Shown in pieces: positions 1-10,930 of a stretch of 64,000 nucleotides of DNA. How positions within the stretch are numbered: position 1 is the first letter of the stretch; each line of letters begins with the position of its first letter. A program made the translations under genes and the position numbers. Where the stretch lies: contig NC_086024.1 in NCBI RefSeq assembly GCF_036323735.1, forward strand, positions 135,311,053 through 135,375,052. The letters are read 5' to 3'. Below the pieces are notes generated by a model. That model searched no databases and had not been told where the DNA came from. It saw only the letters and a list, made by a program, of their open reading frames with translations. The stretch comes from Rattus norvegicus. Taxonomy: Eukaryota > Chordata > Mammalia > Rodentia > Muridae.

Positions 1-462
1 TTACGAAGGTGGTCTAGTGGTGATGAATTCACTCACCGCTTTGCTTCTCTGGGAGACTTCAGTTCTTCATTCCGACGAATATCTCTGCAGGTGTGGTGCC
101 CCCCCCCCAGGGGAAAAAGGGGACATCCTGAGCTCCCTCTGTGGGAAGGGAGAGTGGTGTGTCCTTTCTGGAAAGCAGTGGCAGTTTCTTCTAAGGCTAA
201 GCTAAACTTACCATGCAAATCAGCAATTCTACTCTATGCACACAAAAGAAATTAAAATATATGTTCATGCAAAGGCATACATGAATGGTCACAGAAACAT
301 TATTCAAGACAGCCGAAAAGCAACTCAGATGTCCTTTAGCGGCCGAATGGGAATAGAAAATAAAATATTATCTTGTGAAAGAGTAGGGCCCAGCATTCCA
401 AGGAGAAGAGCACCCGGCCAGACGAGCCAAACATTGCCCGAGACCCAGCACAGCCTCCTCTT

Positions 463-600
463 CTTTTGAGACGGGTCTCCCTCCATAACCCTAGCCGGCC
501 TGAACTTGGTTCTCTCAAATTCAGAGAGAGCTAGTTGCCTGCATCTGCCCCCCAAGTGCTGGGAGCAGAGGTGTGCCACCAGGCCAGCCATGCCCAGTCA
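463..600 (-). mobile_element. B1-type SINE, antisense
   Basis: It has the antisense B1 pattern: TTTTGAGACGGGTCTC, then a GGCCTGAACTTG-like segment and CAAGTGCTGGGAGCAGAGGT near the end. It is diverged and no target duplication was found. Confidence 0.75.
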
Positions 601-923
601 TGCCCAGAAGCTCTAGATGCCTTTAACTTGACTTTATTATTGAAATGTAGTTTGTGTGTGTGTTTGGATATGAGTCCTCTTATTTTATCATAAAATACAC
701 TTGTCGCTGTTATAAAAACTAAGTAGAGAATGTACCCCTAGTTCTCACTAGCGGGCACAGAATCATCCTGGCTCTTTGCAATAAAAGTTTCGAATACTCG
801 TTCCCTGTTGTCTCACCGACTCCTGGCGTGTCTCCTCTGCAGCCCACCTGTTGACCTTTCGATTTCAGTGATCTTTTGCATTTCTGGATGCTGTAGTTGA
901 CTTTTTTATTTAATTTGCCTCGT

Positions 924-1240
924 GGGCTTGGTAGATAGCTTAGTAGGTTGTAGTACAGGACACACAAGTTTGGGGACCCAAGTTCAGGCCTCCAACGCCC
1001 ATGTAAAATGCCTGCCTGTAAGACCAGCCTCCAGGGTCAGAGTTGGGAGTGTTTAGGGATGTGACAGACTCTGGCAGCTGTCTGCTCACCTACCTAGATG
1101 AAAACCAGCAAGGTCTAGATTCAGGAGACCCTGTTGAGGGAATAAAGCAGAGAGCAATCTAAGAGTACAGCTGACATCTTCAGCTGCTGGCCTTTGTACA
1201 GGTACACACAAGCACATGTGTGTGCATGCACGCACCACAT
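924..1240 (+). mobile_element. Composite rodent SINE (B4/B2-like)
   Basis: A tRNA-like head (GGCTTGGTAGATAGCTTAGT) is followed by a middle with CCAGCCTCCAGGGTCAGAG and by GAGACCCTGTTGAGGG, then a CA-rich tail. It is the same family as the element at 23495-23850. The exact subfamily is not assigned. Confidence 0.55.
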
Positions 1241-1410
1241 ACGTGTATGTATACACATGTGCACACATGCACACACATGCACACACCACATATATACACA
1301 TATACTGTGCATATGTGTACATACATTCATACGCTGCACACATGTGATTGCACATGTATATATTGCACAGACACACACATACACATGTGCTTACACCCCT
1401 AATAACCACA
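1195..1410. repeat. Imperfect CA/TG-rich repeat
   Basis: Alternating purine-pyrimidine DNA (CACACATG, TATACACA and similar) of about 200 bp. It trails the preceding SINE. Open frames here are low-complexity artefacts. Confidence 0.85.
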
Positions 1411-1475
1411 TCCAAAAGAAATGTTTTACAGCTTTAAAATATTTTGCTATCTTCTTGCATGTACTGTCAAACTTG

Positions 1476-1477
<2 letters not shown>

Positions 1478-1517
<40 letters not shown>

Positions 1518-1604
1518 GTTCTTTTTTTCGGAGCTGGGGACCGAACCCAGGGCCTTGCGCTTCCTAGGTAAGCGCTCTACCACTGTGCTAAATCCCCAGC
1601 CCCC
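1478..1604 (-). mobile_element. ID element, antisense
   Basis: A long T-tract is followed by the antisense ID core (GGAGCTGGGGACCGAACCCA, then AAGCGCTCTACCACTGTGCT and AATCCCCAGCCCC). ID elements are rat-amplified SINEs derived from BC1/tRNA-Ala. No clear target duplication was seen here. Confidence 0.95.
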
Positions 1605-2388
1605 GTTTTTTTTTTAGATAGAGCAAACACCAGTGTTTTCCAGCCTGGGTCAGAAAGACCAACACCGGCCGTTGTGACATCATGCTCATAATGTCTTCTT
1701 GCTGCCCGCCTCATTCTTTTTATGATGTGCTAATCACCATCCTCAAATATTTTTAACAAACCGAGGCCTTGGAATGAAAGTCCTCCAGAAGCTTTGTTTG
1801 TTTTTCTTGGGCCAGAATCCTTTTGCCAAATACTTGGAGTTCAGGAGTTCCTTAAACCGTGACACTTGACTAACACATAGTCCACAGAGCCAGCTGTTCC
1901 TCTCAAGCCCCACTCACCCCTGTAGTTGCTCTAAGTAGAGCCTGTTTGGGCTGGGGTCCATCAAAGGTGATGCTGTGTAACTCAGGCAATAACATCCTCA
2001 TTGTGGAAGCTACGCCATCTGTGGCGGCCTAGCGGAAGTGAGGGTGCGGGTGTTGGCAGACTGATCTCTGTCTGTCACGCAGTCAGTCAGTCACCTTCCC
2101 CATGCAATGCAGAAAGTGCTAGGAATGGTTTGTGAGGTCCACTCTGGCGTCCTGCCTATGAATCCCACATCAGTCAGCCATACAGGAAGACTTCATGGCC
2201 TTGCTAATCCCTTCAGAGTCAGTAGTGGATTGAGCGAACAGACATTCTTTTTCTTACCAACTGGATATATGAAAACTAGGTTAAGCGTTATTATAACTTT
2301 GGTTTACCAGTTTCCCTCTGACCTTTGTTTGAGTGACTATTTTACTATCATTGATTTCAACTTTCTTTCAATTTTTTTAGCTTAGTGT

Positions 2389-2790
2389 TATTTTACGTGT
2401 GAAGATGATTTGCTTGAATGTGTATACATGCACCACGTCTGTGACTGGTAGCTGTGGAGGTCAGAAGAAGGCATCAGTTCCCCTAAAACTGGGGTGACAG
2501 ATGATATGAGCCTACCTGTGTGTGTCGGGCCCCCAGACCATGTTGGTCCACCTGTTCCCATTGTAACCCAATGGGAACAGTAGCTGTGCCCTGCCCAGGG
2601 GAGGGGAGGAGACACTGCACAAGGAAGCAGACCCAGAAAGCTGGCAACCAGCAGAGCTGGTCCCCAAGCTACACAGGTAAGCGATAGTGGTCAGGTAAGG
2701 GACCTGGGGTATGAATAGGGGGGATCAAACCTGGGTCCTTTGCAAGAGCAGGGTGTGCTCTTAAGCCTGTACTATCTCTCCAGCCCATCC
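2389..2790 (-). mobile_element. B3-type SINE, antisense, interrupted
   Basis: The 3' portion is at 2389-2515 (GGAGGTCAGAAGAAGGCATC, AAACTGGGGTGACAGATG). The 5' portion is at about 2700-2788 (GGATCAAACCTGGGTCCTTT, GCAAGAGCAGGGTG, ATCTCTCCAGCCCA). About 185 bp of non-B3 DNA with a perfect 12-bp hairpin sits between them. Confidence 0.7.
2552..2580. repeat. Perfect 12-bp inverted repeat, 5-nt loop
   Basis: CTGTTCCCATTG (2552-2563), loop TAACC, then CAATGGGAACAG (2569-2580). Confidence 0.9.
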
Positions 2791-2834
2791 TGTGTGTGTG
2801 TGTCTTCGACTTCCACCTTATATGAAGAAGGGTC

Positions 2835-3003
2835 TTTTGTTTGATGACATATATGGTAAGCTAGCTGGCCCAAGGGCTTCCTGCCTCTGCCTTCCATCTC
2901 CATAGAACCACTGGAATTTCATCATTACATGGATCCCAGTGATTCAAACTCGCTCTCTCACACTTGCATGGCAGGCGCTTTACCTACTGAGCCAAGCCCC
3001 TGC
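2835..3003 (-). mobile_element. tRNA-derived SINE fragment (B2/B3-like), antisense
   Basis: It ends CAGGCGCTTTACCTACTGAG CC, the reverse of a tRNA-like SINE head, preceded by ATCCCAGTGATTCAAACTCG. It is diverged. Confidence 0.5.
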
Positions 3004-3464
3004 CTCCTACCTATTTGATACCTTGATTTCTGCCATAGTGAGACGCCTCCGGGCTCCTTCTATTCCTCCTCCTCTCAGGCCTGTGGATTTTCAAAGTCTT
3101 CATTACTTTCAGAGGAGGGTGCTTTGAAGACCAGAATCTGCTGGGGAGGTGGGGGAGGGGTGCTCCTTTTTACTGGGACACAGTACTTTTTAGTACTTTC
3201 AAGGAAGTCAAATGTACACTGTTAAATTGTGATTCATTTATTGTTTCTATTTAGATTTTATACCGTGTTTCATTTTCTTAGCTTTTCTGTTTTATCTCTT
3301 ATTAAATGGGAGAACCTTGATTCCTCACATCCTTGTAATTGTGGCTGTGTGCTCTACTCAAGCAATTGCAGCCTCAAAGCTGCTGTAGGCTAGAACCTTG
3401 AGTTGGTTATCTTACTGCAGAAGAACTGTTGACATTTGAACTGGGGTTCCACTAAAGTGTTAAA

Positions 3465-3525
3465 TATCTCAGAGGAGGGCACTTGCCTACCATGTGCAAG
3501 ACCCTGAGTTCCAGCCTAGGCACAC
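3465..3525 (+). mobile_element. ID/B4-like SINE fragment
   Basis: Short match to a tRNA-derived head: ATCTCAGAGGAGGGCACTTG, then CATGTGCAAGACCCTGAGTT. Confidence 0.45.
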
Positions 3526-4045
3526 ATGGGGAGGAAGTAGCAGAGAGAGGGTTGGCTTTGTAGGATACGCACACTCTTTTTTCTGGAGTATACCGAGCCT
3601 CTCCACCTGCTGAGATCAGTTTCACCTCCTTGCCAGTCTCGGCACTGCTGACTGCTCCTCTCTGGGTTCTCGGGTTTTCCAAGCATCACAAACAAACTCG
3701 TCCCTGAACTCATTTATAACGTTTTGTTGTCGTCGTGCATGTCTTAGAACTATTCCTTAAGCTGACTTCAGAGGGAAGAAGTCATCTGACCCATTGCAGA
3801 TTCCCGATGGGTGGCGTCCCCTTGAGTGTGAGACACCTGTCCCATTGTGCTTGTTCACTGCTGGGTCATATAAAAGCTTCAGTCATTTGCTGTGTGAAGG
3901 CGTGTTTTGTAGTTTAACCTAAGAGGTTGATTACAGTCTTCAGGCTACTCAGTGAAATATTACTCCCAAGTCAGTCCCTTCATTTGGTGTTTTGGAGTCT
4001 GAAAGACAGAAGTGTGAAATGTTAAATGGAACACAGGTTGGTGTG

Positions 4046-4153
4046 GTTTTTTTTTTTTTTTTTTCTTTTCTTTTTTTCGGAGCTGGGGACCGAACCCAGG
4101 GCCTTGCGCTTCCTAGGCAAGCGCTCTACCACTGAGCTAAATCCCCAACCCCC
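4046..4153 (-). mobile_element. ID element, antisense, with 10-bp target duplication
   Basis: The T-tail and ID core are flanked by GGTTGGTGTG at 4036-4045 and 4154-4163, showing a recent L1-mediated insertion. Confidence 0.97.
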
Positions 4154-4228
4154 GGTTGGTGTGTTTTTTAAAGAAACTTACTAAAGTAGTAAATTAATAA
4201 TGACTTGTTTCTTGAGTCTGTTTTCAGT

Positions 4229-4350
4229 GGTGGGTATGGTGGTGCACACTTTAGCCCCAGAAGTCTGGAGGTAGAGGCAGACAGTTCTCTAGGAGTTTGA
4301 GGCTAGCCTGAGCTACATAGTGAGACCCTATCTCAAAACAGTAACAGAAC
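4229..4350 (+). mobile_element. B1-type SINE
   Basis: Sense B1 pattern: GGTATGGTGGTGCACACTTT, GGAGGTAGAGGCAGACAG, then GAGGCTAGCCTGAGCTACAT and a weak A-rich tail. Confidence 0.8.
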
Positions 4351-5029
4351 AAAATACACCAAACCCCAGAAAAGCCAGGAGGCCAGTGTGGGACCTGTCA
4401 GTGAGCTAGGAGCCCTGCAGGCAAGTTACTAAGTACGGGATCTCCTTCTGTGAGCTGCTGGGTGGAATTCCGTAGACTGGCCTTCAATAGAGGTAAATCC
4501 AGCCCTCCTCTCTGAACGTGCAGTGCTCCCCCTTCATTCCGAGTTTACGTCTAACATGGTTGAAAGTTTCCATGTTCTTACTGCTGCTGCTGACAGGTCT
4601 GACTGCTCGCCCGCATGTTTAACAGTAAAATGGAGTGTGAGCCTGTTCCCAGGGTGCGTGTCTTGGTGCAGCAGTGCATGCATGGCCAGGGAGGGAACCC
4701 TGTGCTCGTCTTCTCTGCCCAGGGTTCGCTCTCCTCCCTGCTGTGATGCTGTCCTCTCTTGATTACCTGTGTGTCCTGGGGAGCAGGTGCCAGACCTCAG
4801 TGGGTTCGCTAGTGTGGGTGACCCTAATCGCCAACAGCTTGTCAGACAGCTGAACCTGCAAACCCTCCTGCAGGCTGCCCTTCTCCCCATACCTCTTCTT
4901 TGAGCTGCTCAGCCTTTTCAGGGGCAGCCTGGGAAAGCATGACCAGCATCTCACATCTCCTGTGTTGAGCATGAGCCGTCTTCACCGCTCACCGAGATTT
5001 CTTCAAGCCTCTTGAATTCAGATCCTGTG

Positions 5030-5085
5030 TGTGGGGTGTGTGTGTGTACGTATGTGTACGTGTGTGTGTATATACACGTGCTTGC
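5030..5085. repeat. TG-rich simple repeat
   Basis: Imperfect GTGTGT/ACGTGT repeat. Confidence 0.8.
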
Positions 5086-5792
5086 TTATACATTATTTCT
5101 TGAGCATCCACCCTCTGTCCTCTCCCTCCAGCTAAAGACCTGGTTCCCAGGCAGCTCGCTTTCCCTTGAGGTATCCCAGGGCCTGCTGCGCCTACTGCCC
5201 AGTGTCTCCTGAACTTCCGTGGCTCAGACCTCACCTTCATTTTCGAGTTGTAGTAAAATGTCCATAGTGTGACCTGCGCACCACAGGTGCACCCTCAGCA
5301 GCATGTGAGTTCCCTCCTGACTCTCCAGGCCAGTGCATACCGTCTCCCAGACCTCCATCGCCCTTGCAGAAGCTTTGCCCTGCAGCAGTCCCCACTCCTC
5401 CTGCAGCTCTGGTCAGTCTCCACTGTGCTGTCTCTGGAGTTTGATGACTGGAGGGTCTCCTAAGTGGAGTCCTCTTGTATTGTCCTCTCTCTGGTTCCAT
5501 TTATACGGCAAGAAGCTCACCAGAGCTTTACTCCTTTCTGAGGCTAAGGGATGTTGACGTGCTTGTACTGACACTTCCTTTACTGGACAGCTGAGGTAGA
5601 AAGTGCTCAAATACACTGCCCCTTACCACATGCCGGCCATTGTCCCTGGTGCCTGTGAGGGTGGGACCTAAGTGTCTGTTACAGATCCAGGAAACTCATG
5701 TTGCATTTGCTGGAGGAGGGAAGAACACTGCAGCTCTGGCCTGTCCTTCCCTGTCCTCTCAGAGACTGCTATTGTGTCCCCTCTCAGGGTGC

Positions 5793-5846
5793 TTAGGATG
5801 TCCAGGATGGTCAGGATACCCAGGATGCCCAAGATGCCCAGGCACA
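5793..5846 (+). repeat. Short degenerate tandem repeat (CCAGGATGN units)
   Basis: About six imperfect 9-bp units resembling CCCAGGATG or CCCAAGATG in a row. The unit is too short and degenerate to indicate a gene. Confidence 0.7.
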
Positions 5847-5885
5847 GGCTGTTTTATGGCTTCCTTCTCCTTGCTCTGCCTTGGG

Positions 5886-5890
<5 letters not shown>

Positions 5891-5932
<42 letters not shown>

Positions 5933-6005
5933 AGCTGGGGACCGAACCCAGGGCCTTGCACTTGCTAGGCAAGCGCTCTACCACTGAGCCAAATCCCCAA
6001 CCCCT
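5891..6005 (-). mobile_element. ID element, antisense, with target duplication
   Basis: A T-tract of about 40 nt and the ID core are flanked by CTTGGGGTTCT at 5880-5890 and 6006-6016. Confidence 0.97.
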
Positions 6006-6214
6006 CTTGGGGTTCTTAAAAGCAAGATCAGTTGTTAACTGACCTGCTGCCAGATGCTAAGGGTGGAGGCAGACCATATAGAACAGCTGGTGTGGAAACT
6101 CAGATGCTTGAATACTTTCTATAGAGTTCATGGGTTTCCTGTCTTCTCAGAGCAAAAAAAAAGATGTGAGCACCTGCTCCGGTCTGAAAGGCTCCCAGCC
6201 CAGCTGCAAGGATT

Positions 6215-6278
6215 TAAAGTGAGCCCAGGGCAAAAAAAAAAACAAAAAAGAAAAAAAACAAAATAAAGTGAGCCCAGG
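6215..6278 (+). mobile_element. Tail-only retroposition event with 15-bp duplication
   Basis: TAAAGTGAGCCCAGG occurs at 6215-6229 and again at 6264-6278. The 34 bp between them is almost pure A (GC followed by A runs broken by C or G). This is what L1 machinery leaves when only the poly(A) end of an RNA is copied. The target resembles an endonuclease site (TTT/AAA). Confidence 0.75.
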
Positions 6279-6771
6279 TCTGCATGCAGGAGCTGGGGTA
6301 GCAAGCTTTGCTCCATAAGCTTTCGAGATAAGCTGTGGTGGCTCTGCTCAGTCGCTGGAGACTTGCTCGAATCAACAGGGCCACCCGAGCCTGTCCTTTC
6401 GTCCTTGATGCTGGCACAGACTTTCCTGGCAGCCTTTGAGCAGAGCTTCGTGCTAGGGAGCTTTGATCTGTCTAAGGAAAGTCTATTTTGAACTACAAGT
6501 GAAGGCAGAGGTTTTAGGTTAGACTTTTTTCCCAACGAGACCCGTAAGCCGTGCTCACATAGGTCTCAGGGGTTTTAAAAAGTGGCACTGGCAAGTCTGA
6601 CACTATGCTCTACCACTGCATTACTATAGACTTTCAGGTTAAAATGCCAGATTGCAGTGGTGAGAGAGAAAAAATAAAACCTTTGGCTAAATTTAGAAGT
6701 CAAGATCTGAAAGTTTGGTTCAGAAATACTTACTAACATTAAATCAGTGGGGTGTGTTTATAGGCAGGTGG

Positions 6772-6810
6772 TTTGTTTGGTTTGTTTGTTTATTTGTTTG
6801 TTTGTTTTTA
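6772..6810. repeat. GTTT-type simple repeat
   Basis: Run of TTTG/GTTT units. Confidence 0.75.
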
Positions 6811-7459
6811 GTAGAGAACAAAACAGTGACAGAAGACCAGGGAACACAGGCAGAGTTTAGGTCTCATGCAATGTGAAGATTCCAGAGTCTTCCTGGAAAG
6901 TTCCAGCTCCTCCCCACTTTCCTGTAGGAGGCCTGTGAGTTCCGACCTGTCACAGCACAGCCCTGGCCTAGGAGGCCGGGAACTCTTGAGAGTCAGTGTA
7001 GAAGGTTGTAGCCCTGGACCCTGGACGGGCGATGACTGGAAGGCACAGGCCACTGCATCGCCACCTGTATGGTGGTCTTCACGACTGTGTGTGGTGCCTG
7101 ACTGACGTGACTGACGGGACTCAGTAGCATGTCCTCCCTCTTCGTGTAGTCGAGGCTCGCTGATCAGAGGTGGGGCTGCCTACTCTTTGTGTACAAGGAC
7201 AGCACTGACAGGGCTAGCCTGTGGGAGGAACGTCAAGCCCCGTGGTCATTCCAGGGTTAGTCTCCACCTAGGTTCTATAAGTGGCTCTACTGTGTCCCCA
7301 GTCATCATGTGGGGTCCTTCCGGTGTTCAGTTGGTGGACAGAGGCATGTTCTGAGGAGAGCAATGGCTGTGCCTGCAGCCGACCTGTTGGGACTGGGCTT
7401 AGTGGCATACTGCCTGGGTCCTGCACTTTGTGTTTGAACTCAGCAGGGGGAGCATTATG

Positions 7460-7600
7460 GCCAGTTGGAGCCAACAGTATTCTGCTTTATGGATGGATTG
7501 GTACCTTGTTCAGCCATCACCAGAGAAGCTTCCTCCTGCGGCTGACAGGAATGGATGCAGAGACCCACGGTCATACATTATGGGCATATTGCTTTATTAC
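7460..7600. repeat. Possible dispersed rodent repeat fragment
   Basis: CATCACCAGAGAAGCTTCCT, then AATGGATGCAGAGACCCACG, resembles a common rodent interspersed repeat. Family and orientation are not assigned. Confidence 0.35.
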
Positions 7601-8017
7601 TAGCCAAAGAAGGAAGCTTCCTGGGCCATTCATGGCTCCCTCTTCCCATGTGTCCTTCCTTCAGCTCCATTGGAGCAAAGGATAAGACTACTTTAGCAAT
7701 GCTGAAAACAGTGATCTCTCTGAAGAGCAGCCAGTGCCACCTCGGCACCCCTCAGTGGCCTCCTGGACACTGAGAAATTATGTTGTCTTTTCCACTCATA
7801 TTTCTAATTTTTACACATGTATGCCTGTGTAAACTTTCACAACCTTTCTCAGTCCCTTTGACATTAAAGTAGTTTACAGTGTCTTAGAATCTTAAATAGT
7901 CATATTCTCAAAGAATAAATTTCTTTGGAATAACTTCTCAAGGAGGTGAGAAGCTCCTCACTAAGAACTCTTAAGACACTCATAATCGAGATTGAAGACA
8001 ATGCTGAAGGGAGGGTG

Positions 8018-8370
8018 TCTTAGGGTTTCATTTCACTGACCTCTGCAGTTCTTACAAGGACAACATTTAATTGGGGCTGGCTTACCATTTCAGAGGTTCA
8101 GTCCATTATCAGCATGGCGGGAAGCATGGTGGCATCCAAGCAGACATGGTGCTGAGGAGCCAAGAGTTTACGTCTTGATCTGAAGGCAGCAGGAGGAAAC
8201 TGACATTCCACACTGGATGGAGCTTGAGCAGAGAAAACCTCAAAGCTCACTTCCTGTGAGCAGTAATGCACTTCCTCCAGCAAGGCCACCCTCCTAATAG
8301 TGCCACCCCCATGGGACGAGCATTCAGACACGAGTCTGTGGGAGCCAAAGCAAGTCAAACCACCACAGAG
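8018..8370 (-). mobile_element. LTR-like dispersed rodent repeat, copy 1
   Basis: Starts TGTCTTAGGGTTTC and continues ACATTTAATTGGGGCTGGCT, then CAGTCCATTATCAGCATGGC and ACATGGTGCTGAGGAG, ending near CAAACCACCACA. Related copies lie at 30710-31064, 34417-34759 and 44248-44601. It is probably an LTR of the MaLR/ERVL type; the family name is tentative. Confidence 0.6.
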
Positions 8371-8479
8371 GGGCAGCCAAAGCTCTTGCATTGGAAGACT
8401 AGGGCAGTTAAGGTATCAGTGCCAGCCTAGGGACCTACAGACGTAGACAGCCCTACCAAGATATGAGTGGTGTTTGGTC

Positions 8480-9350
8480 TAGAAATAGAAAAATCATCTT
8501 AAAATCCACTGGGACGATCAAGACATCCCAAATCTTGAAAAAGGAAAGGGCTGGAAGACTTATGTATCTTGATTTTAAAACAACAAAGTTATAGTAAACA
8601 GGCCGACTTTGGTCTTCCATAACAACCAACCCGAAGGCTAGACTAGGAGTAATTCCAGTTCACAGGGGGAAGGTTCTGGAAACTAGAAGTCCACAAGCAA
8701 AAGATCCTCACCTCACACACATACAGAAATTAATTCCAAATGAATCAGAATCCTGAGCACTATGAACCAAAAATATAAAAAGTCTTTGAAGGAATTGGGG
8801 GGTGGGGCGTTCATGATTTTAGATTCAGCAATGAATTTTTGGACACATTGTTAAAAATTAGGGGTAATAAAAGACAAACTAGGTAAACAGTGCTATATCG
8901 AACTTAAAAACTTCAGTGTGTGCAAGGATACACACTTGGCAGAAGGGGCAGCCTACAGAGGAGAGGGAAATATTTGCAAGTGGCTAGCCCGATAACAGAT
9001 TAATATCTGGACCATATGGACTCCTACACATGAAGCAACAGTAAAACAACTTAGTTAAATATATAGAAGACTCAAGTTGACATTTCTCAAAATATACACA
9101 AGCGATCCATAGGCCCCCATACACCAGCTCAGCATCACTAGTCGTTAGTGATGCTAATGAAAATTACCCTGAGATCACGTACAAACCAGTGCTGCTGACG
9201 GTGGAGGACTGGACGCTGTGTGCTGTTGGCAGGAACAACAGTGGTACAAGGGCTGTAAAGCTGTGTGGAGGTGCTTGACAGAGTTTAGAGTGGAACTATC
9301 CACATCAGGGCACACATCTGGAAGAATCTAGAACCCTGAAGTACATACGT
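8480..9350 (+). mobile_element. Old L1 relic (end of ORF2 into 3' region)
   Basis: The segment AAAGTTATAGTAAACAGGCC, followed by AAAAGATCCTCACCTCACAC and AACAGATTAATATCTGGACC, resembles the distal ORF2 region of ancient mammalian L1. Frames are fully broken. Confidence 0.55.
9131..9155. repeat. Perfect 10-bp inverted repeat
   Basis: AGCATCACTA, loop GTCGT, TAGTGATGCT. It lies inside the old L1 relic. Confidence 0.9.
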
Positions 9351-9364
9351 GAAAATGGTCAGGA

Positions 9365-9515
9365 CGGTGCTGGCACTGTGGCTCAGTAGACAGAGGTACT
9401 TGCTCCGGAGACCGTTGATCTGAGTTCTGTCCTGGGGAGACCCACAAGGTAGAAGGAAAGGTCTGGTTCCTGTAGGCGGTCCTCCGATTTGTGCACACAC
9501 CCAGGTACATGTAGG
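9365..9515 (+). mobile_element. tRNA-derived SINE (B2/B4-like)
   Basis: GGCACTGTGGCTCAGTAGAC, then GATCTGAGTTCTGTCC and GTGCACACACCCAGGTACAT. Diverged. Confidence 0.55.
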
Positions 9516-9717
9516 AATAATGAGTTTTGTGTTACAGGTCATAGTTCAGCCCAGAATGAACTGTCTCATGCATGGTTATTACATTTCTAGAATGGGTTCT
9601 CAGAAGCACCACGCAGCTCTTGGAGCCTGTGGCAGACTTTTCTCAGCCAGTGAGCAAAGTCCGCAGCTCTGTTGTCAAAGCCCCGACACAGTGCACTTAC
9701 TGTTCTCTGTGCCGCTG

Positions 9718-9880
9718 GAGTCGGACGGGTAAGATGGCACAGTGGCTGCCACCCCTGGGTTCTGTTCCCTGGGACCAACATAGCAGGAAGAGAGAACTGA
9801 CTCTTAAGCTGTCCTCTGACCCTCACAATTGCCCCTTGACATGTGTCCGTCCACTAAATGCAGACAGATAATATGTAAAA
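9718..9880 (+). mobile_element. tRNA-derived SINE (B2/B4-like)
   Basis: The head AAGATGGCACAGTGGCTGCC is followed by AGAGAACTGACTCTTAAGCT, GTCCTCTGACCCTCAC and an A-rich tail. Confidence 0.6.
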
Positions 9881-10081
9881 AAAAATTACTGTTGCCCTAA
9901 TAGATGAAAACTGTTTGCCATGCATTTACCGACTGCTCATAGTTCTGTTTACATGAAATAGATCATTTAAATCCTAAGGGCTTAACGTTTTTCTAATACA
10001 TTTTATTAATCTGTATTTATATTTTCTTTGGTTGAGGGGGGATGTGAAAAAGTTCGAGGTTATTTCAGTTCTGATTCTTGT

Positions 10082-10235
10082 GAGAAGGTTTCGGTGGCAA
10101 CACGCCTTTAATCCCAGTACTCTGGAGACAGAGGCAGACAGATCTCCGAGACCAGGCCAGCCTGCTCTACAGAGTGAGTTCCAGGACAGCCAGGGCTACA
10201 CAGAGAAACCCTATTTGGGAAAACAAACACCAGAA
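10082..10235 (+). mobile_element. B1-type SINE
   Basis: Well-preserved sense B1: GCCTTTAATCCCAGTACTCT, GAGGCAGACAGATCTC, GGGCTACACAGAGAAACCCT. Confidence 0.92.
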
Positions 10236-10849
10236 TTGATTCTTGTGAAACATACAAATTAACTGTTGTCCGTCAGTCATTGGTGGTTGTAAGTGTCCTG
10301 GTCTAGCTGTAGGGTTGACACCTCTTCTAAAAGCTGTGGGGTTGGAGTAGTCGTGACTTGTTTTATGTTTGTCTAATTCACAGTAGATACATTTTGGTGT
10401 GAGGAAGGGCTTGAGCTGATTTTTGCATATCAGTTAGCTGTCTTCTAAGAGCTGTTTGTGTGATTCTCTCCGTCCCACTGACCTGGTTTATTCTTCATTG
10501 TCTGAGAGCGTTTGTTGGTTTGGGGTCACTGCTCCTGCATTGTGTTCTTCCTGTGATGTCCGCCTAGTCAGACTCTTCACTGCTCTGTTGACTCAGGTCG
10601 GTGGCTCTAGCCTCTCTCTTCAGAATTGTCCTCATTCTTGCCATTCTTTTTCCGGATGAATTTTAGGACAATCTCGTCATTTATGTTGAAAAAAAATAAA
10701 GAGGCCCGCCTGGATTTTGAGTGGAAAAGAGCGTTTAGTCAGACGCTGGCCCAGGCACCGTGTGTCCAGTTCCGGAGCACACCTCCTGTCCTCGGGCTGT
10801 TCGTTCATAATTTAGATTGGGGGGGGGGTGCTTTTCTCTTTTTATATGG

Positions 10850-10930
10850 GCTCACCGTGTAGTCCAGTCTGTGATCCTCCTGCCTCAGCTAGATGCTGAG
10901 AGGGCGGTGTGCCCGTCTCATGCCCAGCTG
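10850..10930 (-). mobile_element. B1-type SINE fragment, antisense
   Basis: GGGCTCACCGTGTAGTCCAG, then CCTCCTGCCTCAGCTAGATG. Confidence 0.6.
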
